Part shown: piece after piece, positions 8,560 through 16,837 of the stretch
Position numbering within the stretch: position 1 is the first letter of the stretch
How the letters are laid out: each line of letters starts with the position of its first letter
Assembly (NCBI GenBank): GCA_963846565.1
Contig: CAWJWL010000005.1
Location: forward strand, 1,426,001-1,490,000
From: WHSW01 sp963846565
GTDB lineage: Bacteria > Actinomycetota > Thermoleophilia > Solirubrobacterales > 70-9
Length of the DNA: 64,000 nucleotides
Direction: 5' to 3'
Made by a program: the position numbers and the translations under genes
The notes under the pieces: model-generated
What the model saw: only the letters and a program-made list of their open reading frames with translations
The model's database searches: none
What the model was told of the DNA's origin: nothing

Positions 8560-10014
8560 TTATCCGCCGGCGAGTTCCGACTCCGCCCGCTCGATCGCCG
8601 CGAACTCCTCCTCGGGTGCGTCGGCGACGAGCCGATGCCGGCTGAAGAACCAGAAGTAGGCGACCATCACGAAGAACACGCCCGCGGTGATCCCCGCCGC
8701 CTTCTCGTCGACGAAGAAGGTCGCGACGACGGCGGCACACGCGAGCACGAACGCGATTCCCGTGGTGACAATGCCGCCCGGCGTGCGGTAGGGCCGCTCA
8801 AGGTCGGGCTCTCTGCGTCGCAGGACGATGTGGGAGAGCGTCATCAACACGTAGGAAACCGTCGCGCCAAAGACGGCGATGTTGATCATCGTCGCTCCGT
8901 CCTCGGTGATCGACGCGAGCAGGAAGCCGACCACGGCCGGAATGATCAACGCCACGTGCGGAGTCCGGCGGCCGCTGGTCACCGACATCGCCCGTGGCAG
9001 GTATCCCGCACGCGACAGCGCGAAGAGCTGGCGGGAGTAGGCGTAGATGATCGAAAAGAAGCTCGCAATCAGGCCGAAGAGGCCGACGTAGTTGACGAAC
9101 TCCTTCAAGAACGAGTCGTCTCCGTGTGCGATCGCGAGCGCCTCGGGCAGCGGATTGTCGGAGGCCGCGAGCTGCTCGGAGCCGGCGCTACCAGGCGCCA
9201 GGGTGAGGATCAATGCCGCGAAGACAAGCAACGCGATCATTCCGGCGATGATGCCGCGCGGCATGTCGCGCTTCGGGTCCCGGGTTTCCTCTGCCGCCAA
9301 CGGGACCCCCTCGATCGCGAGGAAGAACCAGATCCCGTAGACGAAGGCGGAGAGGACGCCGGCGATTCCGAAGGGGATGAAGTCGCTCGCGCCAGCGGCG
9401 TCCGTCGGGGCGATGTTGGTCAGATTCGCGGAGTCGAACTCGCCGATCGAACCGATTACGAAGACGATCAGACCGACCACCGCGATCACGGTGATCGCGA
9501 AGATCAGCTTCAGCGCCTCGCCGACTCCGTAGAGGTGAATGCCGACGAAGACGGCGTAGAAGAACAGGTAGACGGGCCAGCCGGCCTCGATCCCGAAGAT
9601 GTCGAGCGACTCGACGTAACCACCGATGAAGATGACGATCGCGGCCGGGGCGATCGCGTACTCGATCAGGATCGCCGTTCCGGTGGCAAATCCCCCGAGC
9701 GGCCCGAGAGCCCGCCGTGCGAACCCGTAGCCGGCTCCGGTCACGGGCAGTGTCGAGGAGAGCTCGGCGAGGCCGAGGACCATGCATGTGTACATGATCG
9801 CCATCAGGATCGTGGCGATCAGGAGGCCGCCCCAGCCGCCCTCGCCGAGACCGAAGTTCCAGCCCGCGTAGTCGCCCGAGATCACGTACGCGACCCCGAG
9901 GCCGGCAAGCAACACCCAGCCGGCCGCGCCCGCGCGCAGCGAGCGCTTGTCCATGTACCCCTCGCCCGCCCGCTCGTAGTCGACGCTACCTACGTGCCGT
10001 CGCTCTGACGCCAA
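8560..10014 (-). CDS. APC-superfamily permease, ethanolamine permease-like
   Basis: 484 residues with about 12 membrane helices. The stretch AYVISGDYAGWNFGLGEGG near residues 42-60 is characteristic of the ethanolamine permease group within the amino acid-polyamine-organocation superfamily; LPVTGAGYGFARRALGPLGG and FFLAIEGVPLAAEETRDPKR are further family blocks. It should import ethanolamine or a similar small amine through the membrane. The TTG at 10014 is preferred because GAGGAGG stands 6 nt ahead of it; the internal ATG at 9954 is an alternative. It heads the five-gene operon that continues to 4383. Confidence 0.85.
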   Translation of the reverse strand: MASERRHVGSVDYERAGEGYMDKRSLRAGAAGWVLLAGLGVAYVISGDYAGWNFGLGEGGWGGLLIATILMAIMYTCMVLGLAELSSTLPVTGAGYGFARRALGPLGGFATGTAILIEYAIAPAAIVIFIGGYVESLDIFGIEAGWPVYLFFYAVFVGIHLYGVGEALKLIFAITVIAVVGLIVFVIGSIGEFDSANLTNIAPTDAAGASDFIPFGIAGVLSAFVYGIWFFLAIEGVPLAAEETRDPKRDMPRGIIAGMIALLVFAALILTLAPGSAGSEQLAASDNPLPEALAIAHGDDSFLKEFVNYVGLFGLIASFFSIIYAYSRQLFALSRAGYLPRAMSVTSGRRTPHVALIIPAVVGFLLASITEDGATMINIAVFGATVSYVLMTLSHIVLRRREPDLERPYRTPGGIVTTGIAFVLACAAVVATFFVDEKAAGITAGVFFVMVAYFWFFSRHRLVADAPEEEFAAIERAESELAGG

Positions 10015-10048
10015 GACGGACCTCCTCGGTCAGCTCATGGGCGCAAAT

Positions 10049-10107
10049 GGTGTGGCGCGCCCACCTTATGGGTGCGCGCAGACTATCCGCCCTCGACGGC
10101 AAGTCAA
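10049..10107 (-). promoter_or_regulatory. Promoter and possible operator of the permease operon
   Basis: On the minus strand TTGACT (10107-10102) and TAGTCT (10085-10080) are separated by 16 nt, a good primary-sigma promoter that would start transcription near 10073. Just downstream, 10049-10065 reads GGTGTGGCGCGCCCACC, a near-perfect dyad with one bulged T (GGTG-t-GGCG / CGCC-CACC). A repressor bound there would sit at about +8 to +24. The FadR-type regulator encoded at 10914-11618 is a candidate; nothing in the sequence proves the pairing. Confidence 0.5.
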
Positions 10108-10134
10108 GTTTGCTGGAAGAGTGGATCCGTTTCT

Positions 10135-10890
10135 TCAGCCGGCGTCGCCGATTGCGGCAATCGCAGCGTCACGCTCGGTCGTGCGTTCGGCCTGCTCGCG
10201 CTCGGCTTCAGCGAGGCGGCCCTGGGCCTGATCGAGCGTCCTGCGGGCACGCTCGACGCCCTTCTGCATCTGCCCGACGCGTTTGTTCGCTGCCTCGAGT
10301 GCCCGGGTGGCCCGCTTGAGCTGCGCCTCGGCTTCACGTCTCGCCGTCGTCTCCTCCGCGGGCTTCTTGCGTGGCGCCGACGGCTTCACCACCGTCGCGG
10401 GCGAGAGCCCGCCGAAGCCGACCGCCTCGCGGTCCTTCGTCAGCCGCCCGGCGGCGAACTCGGCCTGCAGGTCGGCGTCGCCCGCGATCGCCCGCAGCGT
10501 TTCGCGGGTGCGGTCGACGAGGGTGGGACTGAGCTCGTCGCCGGAGTGCTCGCGGATCGCGGCGAGCATCTCCCCGACCGCATCGCCCTGCTCGGCCATC
10601 GCGGCCTTGAGCTTGTCCGCGCCCTTGCCGCCGATCGCGGCGTTCTGGGCGGCCTCGAGCTCCTTTCCGGCCGCGACCAGCCGTTCCGCGGCTGCGGGGT
10701 CCGCGTGCACCGCGTGGTTGATCGCCCAGGCGGAGCGGCTCGGCTTCTTCAGCTTCTTGACCAGGGCGGCCTCATCGGCGTGCCCCTCGGCCTTGAGCTT
10801 CTTCGCCAGCTCGTCCCGCGCGGGAGTGAACTCGTCGAAGGGCAGTGCGTAGAGCTCGCCGACCTCGTCGTCGCGCTTCGCCTTCGCCAT
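10135..10890 (-). CDS. Conserved protein with C-terminal coiled coil, function unknown
   Basis: 251 residues. The first 130 are helical with a conserved core (KKPSRSAWAINHAVH) found in a family I have seen in actinobacteria without assigned function. A Pro/Lys linker (KPSAPRKKPAEE) leads to a long charged coiled coil from about residue 165 to the end, rich in Glu, Arg and Ala. No signal peptide or membrane helix, so probably cytoplasmic and oligomeric. It lies between the permease operon and the FadR-type gene on the same strand but has about 120 bp of its own downstream space. Confidence 0.6.
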   Translation of the reverse strand: MAKAKRDDEVGELYALPFDEFTPARDELAKKLKAEGHADEAALVKKLKKPSRSAWAINHAVHADPAAAERLVAAGKELEAAQNAAIGGKGADKLKAAMAEQGDAVGEMLAAIREHSGDELSPTLVDRTRETLRAIAGDADLQAEFAAGRLTKDREAVGFGGLSPATVVKPSAPRKKPAEETTARREAEAQLKRATRALEAANKRVGQMQKGVERARRTLDQAQGRLAEAEREQAERTTERDAAIAAIGDAG

Positions 10891-10913
10891 CGCGACGAGG
10901 CTAGACGGTTGAT

Positions 10914-11618
10914 TTAGATCAAGCCGGCGAGGATGTGCTCGGTGCCGCGGATGTGCTGGCGGATCAGCGGCACGGCGCGATCGGCGTTGCCCTTGCGCAG
11001 CAGCTTCAGCAGCTGCAGATGCTGGGCGTTCGATTGCGCCAGCACCTCCTCGGGATGGGCGATGCGCCCGATCAGCCCGCTCATCTGTCCTTGCACCTCG
11101 GTCATCTCGGTGACCAGTCGCGGCGAGGCCGCGGCCTCCGCGATGCCGATGTGGAAGCGGATGTCGGCGAGCCTGTAATCCTCGAAGTCGTCGGGCGAGG
11201 CCATCCGCTCGACGAGCGCGGCGAGTCGCTCCAGCTGCGGCGATCCGGCGCGCTCCGCGGCGAGGATCACGGCGCCCGTCTCAACCGCGACGCGGTGGTC
11301 GAGGACGGCCCAGGCCGCCTCACCCAACGGTTCGGGAACGGCCTCGGAGAGCGGCGGGCGGTCGGCGACGAAGGTGCCGCCGGTGCGGCCGCGGGTCGCG
11401 GTCAGGTGGCCGCTCTGGACCAGGGTCGTCAGCGCCTGGCGCAAGGTCGAGCGCGAGATCCGCAGCACCCGGGCGAGCTCGCGCTCGGGCGGCAGCCGGC
11501 TGCCCGGGGCGAGCAGCCCGGTTCGGATCGCGGTCCCGAGCCGTTCGACCGTCTCCTCGAAGGTCGTCGGCGGGCGGACCGGCTTGAACACTGCCTCGAC
11601 CGCGGCGTCGCGCTTCAT
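10914..11618 (-). CDS. GntR-family transcriptional regulator, FadR/FCD type
   Basis: 234 residues. The winged helix spans about 20-85: LPPERELARVLRISRSTLRQAL is the GntR recognition region with TATRGRTGGTFVA as the wing. The FCD effector domain follows, with the metal-site histidines in ADIRFHIGIAEAA and QHLQLLKLL. FCD regulators bind small organic acids or amines and usually repress catabolic operons. Its position beside the gamma-glutamyl amine operon makes that its likely target. ATG at 11618 is preferred over GTG 11621 because a TAGGTT -10 box stands 7 nt ahead, fitting a leaderless transcript. Confidence 0.85.
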   Translation of the reverse strand: MKRDAAVEAVFKPVRPPTTFEETVERLGTAIRTGLLAPGSRLPPERELARVLRISRSTLRQALTTLVQSGHLTATRGRTGGTFVADRPPLSEAVPEPLGEAAWAVLDHRVAVETGAVILAAERAGSPQLERLAALVERMASPDDFEDYRLADIRFHIGIAEAAASPRLVTEMTEVQGQMSGLIGRIAHPEEVLAQSNAQHLQLLKLLRKGNADRAVPLIRQHIRGTEHILAGLI

Positions 11619-11628
11619 CACGCCAAAC

Positions 11629-11646
11629 CTAGCCCGTGCGGGCTAG
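11629..11646. promoter_or_regulatory. Perfect palindrome before the FadR-type gene
   Basis: CTAGCCCG-TG-CGGGCTAG is a perfect 8-bp inverted repeat that covers the end of the HAD gene and the region upstream of the regulator, overlapping its putative -10 box (TAGGTT, 11631-11626 on the minus strand). It may be an autoregulatory operator or a transcription terminator; the lack of a T tract favours an operator. Confidence 0.4.
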
Positions 11647-12299
11647 TTCGTCGAACCGAGCCCGAGCGCGGCTTCGATCTCGGGGATCGCCTGCTCGTTG
11701 TCGCGGAAGTGGACGGCGCTGAAGCCGAGCTCCCGCGCCGCTTCGATGTTGAGCTCGAGGTCGTCGACGAAGAGGCAGTCGGCCGCGCGGACGTCGTGGC
11801 CGAGGCGCTCGAGCGTGAGCTCGTAGATCTCGCGATCGGGCTTTCGCATCCCGACGAAGGCGGAGTCGACGACGAGCTCGAAGATCTCGTCGACGGGCAT
11901 CATCGAGCGCCACAGGGGCTCCCACTCGCGCACGTTGTTGGTGAGCATCGCCATCCGTCGCCCGCTCGCCTTCGCGCGGCGCATGAGGGCGATCATCGGC
12001 TCGTTCGGCTCGAGCGCGGCGAAGTAGATCTCCTTGAAGCCGTGCATCTCCGGCGGATGGTCGAGCAGGCGCTCGAGCTCACCGGCGATCGCGGCGAGGA
12101 AGTCGGCCTCGGTGATGAGCCCCTTCTCGAGCTCGTACAGCGGGTGGGCGCCGTCGCGATCGGCGATCGCCTGCATCGCGCGCCCCAGGTCCTCGGTGCG
12201 GATCCCGGTCCGGTCTTGGTGATTGGCGAACGCGTTCATCAGCGGCGTCGTCAGCACTCCGCCGAAGTCGGAGACGACGACCCGGATCTGCTCGCTCAT
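11643..12299 (-). CDS. HAD-superfamily hydrolase
   Basis: 218 residues. Motif I is SDFGGVL with the nucleophile Asp, in the DxGGVL form of the haloacid dehalogenase-like IA group; motif II is MLTNN, motif III the Lys in GMRKPDREIY and motif IV LFVDDLELNIEAA. A helical cap lies between residues 20 and 90. Such enzymes are phosphatases or dehalogenases, and the substrate is not evident. The start overlaps the stop of the upstream gene by 4 bp, making it the last gene of an FxsA-hypothetical-HAD operon. Confidence 0.82.
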   Translation of the reverse strand: MSEQIRVVVSDFGGVLTTPLMNAFANHQDRTGIRTEDLGRAMQAIADRDGAHPLYELEKGLITEADFLAAIAGELERLLDHPPEMHGFKEIYFAALEPNEPMIALMRRAKASGRRMAMLTNNVREWEPLWRSMMPVDEIFELVVDSAFVGMRKPDREIYELTLERLGHDVRAADCLFVDDLELNIEAARELGFSAVHFRDNEQAIPEIEAALGLGSTN

Positions 12300-12814
12300 T
12301 CGGTCGCGAGGACGTCGAGCGCCGCGACGCCGGCGCCATCCGGCCCGCGCAGGGAAAGGACGTAGTGGCGGTGATCCACGCGCCCGTCCGGGTGCGACTC
12401 GACCGCGGTTGGCTCGCCGGCGACGCGGATGGGCAGCCCGGACTCGTGCCGGTAAAGCTCGAGTCCGATGCGCTCGAGCGCGCCCTCGGCGCCGTGCTCA
12501 GCCGAGAAGAGGACCTCGCCGAGCTGCTCGGGCCCGCGCTCCGGGTCGATCACGAGGCCGGTGATCGCCTCCTCGCCGTGCCCGGCGACACCCGCAGGGC
12601 GGATCGCCGCGATCGTCAGCATCGACCCTGACTCGTAGCTGGCGGACAGGACCCGGACGCGGTCGACCTCGTCCCAGTCGAGCTCGCCCGAGAGGCGCCA
12701 GAGGGGCGGGTCGGTCACCGCGGGATCGAGCGAGCGCAGCCGGCCGAGGTCCCAGTCGAAGCGGAGCTCGTCACCCGACGGCGCCGCGAACTCGACCGAG
12801 ACGGTCTCACTCAT
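12296..12814 (-). CDS. Hypothetical protein, middle gene of the FxsA-HAD operon
   Basis: 172 residues, acidic, no membrane helix or signal. The alternating strand pattern (PLWRLSGELDWDEVDRVRV, DHRHYVLSLRGPDGAGVAAL) suggests an all-beta fold. No family is recognised. It overlaps FxsA upstream by 8 bp and the HAD gene downstream by 4 bp. Confidence 0.5.
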   Translation of the reverse strand: MSETVSVEFAAPSGDELRFDWDLGRLRSLDPAVTDPPLWRLSGELDWDEVDRVRVLSASYESGSMLTIAAIRPAGVAGHGEEAITGLVIDPERGPEQLGEVLFSAEHGAEGALERIGLELYRHESGLPIRVAGEPTAVESHPDGRVDHRHYVLSLRGPDGAGVAALDVLATE

Positions 12815-13336
12815 CGGCGCTTCCCCGCGACAGCTCGTCGGGCCGCTCGGTCACCTCGTGCGCAGTTCCTTCGACGTCGTAGGTCCCCGTGCGGCGTTGG
12901 CGTGGGCCGCCCGGCGGGGACTGGGACGGGCCGTATGCCCAGGGACGGGGCGGGGGAGATGCCACGGTCCAGCCGAACGACATCCGCCGTCGCGCCAGGC
13001 GGGAGAGGCCCCCGCGCAGCAGCGCGCGGGTCGGCGGGATCAGGAGGGCGAAGCCAAAGACGTCGGTGATGAACCCCGGGGTGAGCAGCAGCGCACCGCC
13101 GAAGATGATCATCGCCCCGTCGAAGATCTCCTTCGCCGGCGGGCGGCCGTCGGCGAGCGCCTCGTTGAAGCGCCCCCACGCCGCGCGCCCCTGTGAGCGC
13201 GCCAGGGCGGCGCCGATGAAGCCGTCGAGGACCAGAATCGCGAGCGTCGGCAGGAGCCCGATCGCCTGGCCGACCTGGATGATCACGTAGAGCTCCGCGA
13301 TCGGCAGGAGGATGAAGAGAAGACCAGCAGTGGCAT
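12807..13336 (-). CDS. fxsA: FxsA-family membrane protein, probable start-proximal frameshift
   Basis: About 176 residues. PIAELYVIIQVGQAIG, LDGFIGAALARSQG and GGALLLTPGFITDVFGFALLIPPTR are the three conserved membrane blocks of FxsA, a small inner-membrane protein known from work on phage exclusion in E. coli and of uncertain normal role. The open frame can be read back to 13412, but the family start MPLL is found in another frame at ATG 13336; one missing base near 13324 would join them. The C-terminal 60 residues are a Pro/Arg-rich cytoplasmic tail. Confidence 0.75.
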
Positions 13337-13391
13337 CGCGCAGCGTAGCGAGGCGCCGTGCCGAGTCGATCGCTAGTTCGCTCCTTGGGCC

Positions 13392-13702
13392 ATGGCGAAG
13401 CAGCGAAAGCACGAGGAAGTCGTCTACGAGGCGCTCGAGGAGGTCATCGATCCCGAGCTCGGGCTCGACTTCGTCTCTCTCGGCCTCGTCTACGACGTCG
13501 AGATCGAAGACAGAAGGAGGTCTACGTCACCTTCACGCTGACCACACCGGCCTGCCCGATCGGCCCGCAGGTCTCCGAGCAGATGAAGGAGTTCGTCGGC
13601 GACCTCGAGGGCGTCGACAAGGTCTACCCGAAGATGATCTTCGAGCCACCGTGGTCCCCGGAGATGATGTCCGAGGACGCCAAGTTCGCGCTCGGGTACT
13701 GA
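13392..13702 (+). CDS. DUF59 (MIP18-type) Fe-S assembly protein, frameshifted
   Basis: About 103 residues once a missing base near 13512 is restored. The first part, MAKQRKHEEVVYEALEEV, continues IDPELGLDFVSLGLVYDVEI; the second part, in another frame, is KEVYVTFTLTTPACPIGP with the conserved Cys, and KVYPKMIFEPPWSPEMMS. This is the SufT/PaaD-like DUF59 family that helps assemble or transfer iron-sulfur clusters. It is far from the suf locus at 41.9-49.9 kb. It is divergent from FxsA and appears to be a single-gene unit. Confidence 0.78.
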
Positions 13703-13774
13703 TCGGCTCGGCAGGCGAAGCGCTCAGCCCGCCCGGCTGATCGGACCGCCCGCGCTCACCGCGCGCGGGTCCGC

Positions 13775-15650
13775 TCAGCCCGCGCGCGCGACCTTGCGCC
13801 GGCCGGCGCCCGCGAGCGCGGCATTGCCCTGGAAGCGCAGCACGAACTCGAGCCGCAGCGGCTGCTTCACGGACACACCCGCGGCGACGCTGCAATCCGG
13901 CTCGATCCGCAGGCGGCGCTTGCGCACCGCCCGCCCGTCGCTGCGTGCCGTCAGCGTCGCCCTGCCGCGGCATCCGCGGCCGAGGGTGATGAAGTCCGGG
14001 GGCACCAGGTGGCCGGCGACCTCGAAGCGGTACGGCGCCCGGCGGTCACGCGCCGGTGACACCCTCAGCTTCAGCGCCGGCTTCGGCTTGCGCGCCTGCC
14101 CCGGCCGGACGCCACCGGGCGCCGGCTTGCCGATGCCGTCGAGGTTGGCGGTCGGGCAGGTCGAGCCCGGGTTGTACTGCGCGTAGTAGTAGTCGTCGAA
14201 CTCCGGGCAGCGCGCCGAGCCCTCGAACGGCCAGACGCCGTCGGCGAAGCGGACGACGTAGAAACCGCCGACGTCGTTGACGAACCAGATCTCGCGGCGC
14301 TCGGCGCGCACCACCGGGCCGCGACGCCGGTGCCGACGACCAGGGTCGACGCCGGGGTTGAAGTAGCGCGATCTCGACCGGGCTGTCGCGGGTTGCGGAT
14401 GTCGAGCACGCGCATGCCCGCACCGAAGTAGCCGCAGGCGAGGATCGTCGGGTCATAGAGGCGGTCGGGCGAGCAGTGGTGGACGCTGTAGCCGAGCCCG
14501 TTGATCGCGCCCTCGCCGCGTCACCTCGCCGCAGTGCTCGGGCAGGTCGACCTCGAGCAGCGCGGCTCGAGACGAGCTTCGGATGGCGCTCGTCGGCGAG
14601 GTCGTAGATCCGCGGGTAGCCGAAGTTCGCCCAGTTGTCCTCGCTGCGGCTGCAGTCCGCCGCGCCCGAGCGCTCGCCGTACTGGATCAGGAACGGGTGC
14701 CCGTCGTAGGTGACGCGGTAGCGCGGCCTGGCACCACTGGTTGTCGTCGAGCGGGATGTCCGCGAGCAGGCCGGCCGCGGGTCGGGCCGGCCCGATGCGA
14801 CCTCCGATGTGTCGACGATCAGCAGCTTGTCCTTCGGCGGTGCGTTCTGCTGGCAGATGTAGGAGCGCGTGCCGTCCTCGGTCGTCGAGCCGCCGTGCGT
14901 CTGCGACTCGAAGGCCCACGAGGCCAGCAGCTTCGGATTCGCCGGGTCGCGAGATGTCGACGGGGAAGACGGTGGGCGTGCCGTCGGGGCCGGTCGTGCT
15001 CATGTAATAGGTCATGCCGTCGGGGGAGAACCAGCCCTCGTGGCCGCGCGCCGGGGACATGTCGGTGCTCGAGACCAGGCGCGGCTGCGTGCAGTCGCCG
15101 GAGACGTCGTAGATGTCGAGGTAGCCGTTGTGGTTGCTGTCGGCGACGAGCAGCCCGCGCTTCGCGTTGACCCGCAGCGACTCCCACGGATCGATGCATC
15201 GCCGCGGTCCCGAGGCGCGTCGGTAGAGCGGATCGGCTGCGGTTGCGGACGTCGAGCACCTGGGTACCGCCGGCGCCGGCCCCCTGGGCCGAAGTAGGCG
15301 CAGTCGCCGAAGGACTCGAGCGTGCCCGCCCCCGACCCGGGGTACTTCCCGACGAGGTCGAGGTTGCAGTTGTAGCCGAGCAACGCTCGTCCGCTCGCGC
15401 GATCGCCGGGCGGCACGCGGCCCTGGAGGCCGGTCTCCGGGTGATCGCCAGGCCGGCAGGGCAGCTGCGGGACCGCGCGCCGTGGGCCGAAGCGGATCTC
15501 GCTCGTGTCCATGCTCGCGGCCGAGGTGACGGTGTAGTACGCGGGGTCCGGCGGCTTCGGCGGCGGCGGCTGCGAGCCGCCGGTGAAATGCGCGCTCGCG
15601 CCGGCGACGAGGGCGAGCATCGCGAGCAGGCACGCACAGAGGAACCTCAT
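13775..15650 (-). pseudogene. Secreted LVIVD-repeat-type protein with many frameshifts
   Basis: The region encodes, in shifting frames, one secreted protein of about 620 residues. It starts MRFLCACLLAMLALVAGASA (signal peptide), then shows GYNCNLDLVGKYPG, GGTQVLDVRNRS, DPWESLRVNAKRGLLVADSN, GHEGWFSPDGMTYYMSTT, FVNDVGGFYVVRFADG and PGSTCPTANLDGIGKP. Repeated strand-V-D-I/V-R/S-N/D units are those of LVIVD beta-propeller proteins. At least six single-base shifts are needed. Its ATG overlaps the upstream esterase stop by 4 bp, so it belongs to that operon. Dense sequence errors or real decay are both possible. Confidence 0.65.
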
Positions 15651-16837
15651 CGCCTGCAGCGTCGTCGTATCTCGATCTCGAATGGGAGCGTCGCGTCGAT
15701 CACGCACCGTTGCCCGCGGCGGATCCGCACGGCGCCGCTCCCGTCCCCGCGCAGCACCCGGCCCTGGCGTTCGAAGCGGACCACGCTCGTCGGCTGGGCG
15801 GCAAACCGGAAGCGGAGGCCGTGCATCTCCCCTACACGCGACGCCGTCAGGTAGGTCCAAGAGCGAACCCGGGCCGGGACGGGTGCGAAGAAGCCCCACT
15901 CGAGCGCCGCGGCCATGGCGCGCTGCGCGGTCGGGTTCGTATGGGCGCCGCACGTGTGCGCATCGGTGACATCGACACCCGCGCTCCGCGCCGCGGCGAC
16001 GAAGGCGTCCGCCTGACGCCGCAGGCCCACCTCGGTGACGATGTCGATCGCCGCCGGCACCGGGTCGGTCGGGCAGGGAGTGCCGTCTCCCGAGGTCAGG
16101 AACATCCGCGTGTCGCGCAGGTTCGGGACCAGGCCCTGGGGGTTGCTGGCCGTCGCGTAGAAGCCGCCGGCGGGTCCCCAGACATCGTCGAATGTGGCGC
16201 CCCCGGCCGCCGCGGCGCCGGTGAGGTTGACGACGGGCAACGTCTCGACGGCCTGCAGGTCGAGGGCGGCGCCGGAGAACGCCGCCGCGGAACCGAAGTA
16301 CCCGGGGTCGGCGGCCGCGTAGCGCACCGCGCCCATGCCGCCCATCGAGACGCCCGCGATCGCGTGCCAGCGGCGGCCGGTGCGGATCGGATACCGCTCG
16401 CCGATCGCGCTGCGCAGGTCGATCAGGTGGTAGGACATCCACTGCGGCCGCCCGAAGGCGCCGCCGTTCCACCAGTTGGTGTACATCCCGAAGCTGCCAC
16501 CGTCGGGCATCACCACGATCCCCGGGAAGCCGGCCAGCATCTCGATCACGTCGGTTCGCTTCTCCCAGCTCTGATAGTCGCTGTTGGCGCCGTGCAGGAG
16601 GTAGAGCACCGGGTAGCCGCGACGGTTCTTCCGGTCGTACCCGTCGGGAAGCAGGACGTTCGCGTGCAGGGCGGGTGGGCGGCCCGAGAGGTGGGGCTCC
16701 TCGGCCAGGTCCACGAAGCGGCTCGTCACCTCGATGTCGACGAGCTTGCTCGCCGCAGCCGAGTGGGCGCCGGCGAGCGCGGCCGCCGCGGCGACAGCGG
16801 CCACGAAGCAGAGTGCGCGAAGCCCCCGGGTGCTCAT
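15647..16837 (-). CDS. Secreted esterase D/antigen-85-like alpha/beta hydrolase
   Basis: 396 residues from ATG 16837, with a signal peptide ending near GAHSAAA. LHANVLLPDGYDRK and YPVLYLLHGANSDYQSW are typical of the putative esterase family (PF00756) that includes Ag85 mycolyltransferases and S-formylglutathione hydrolase. AGVSMGGMGAV contains the nucleophile Ser, and His is probably in DAHTCGAHTNP. A basic beta-rich tail (GAVRIRRGQRCVI) ends the protein. It overlaps both neighbours by 4 bp. A role in hydrolysing or transferring acyl groups outside the cell is likely; the substrate is unknown. Confidence 0.8.
   Translation of the reverse strand: MSTRGLRALCFVAAVAAAAALAGAHSAAASKLVDIEVTSRFVDLAEEPHLSGRPPALHANVLLPDGYDRKNRRGYPVLYLLHGANSDYQSWEKRTDVIEMLAGFPGIVVMPDGGSFGMYTNWWNGGAFGRPQWMSYHLIDLRSAIGERYPIRTGRRWHAIAGVSMGGMGAVRYAAADPGYFGSAAAFSGAALDLQAVETLPVVNLTGAAAAGGATFDDVWGPAGGFYATASNPQGLVPNLRDTRMFLTSGDGTPCPTDPVPAAIDIVTEVGLRRQADAFVAAARSAGVDVTDAHTCGAHTNPTAQRAMAAALEWGFFAPVPARVRSWTYLTASRVGEMHGLRFRFAAQPTSVVRFERQGRVLRGDGSGAVRIRRGQRCVIDATLPFEIEIRRRCRR

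Noticed and set aside
8269..10008. A 579-codon + strand open frame opposite the permease and ligase genes
   Set aside because: It is the antisense of well-defined genes, rich in Asp, Arg and Val, and has no recognisable domain.
4383..10014. Complete putrescine (Puu) pathway
   Set aside because: No PuuB-type amine oxidase is encoded; the permease is of ethanolamine type and an SDR is present, so a Puu label would be misleading.
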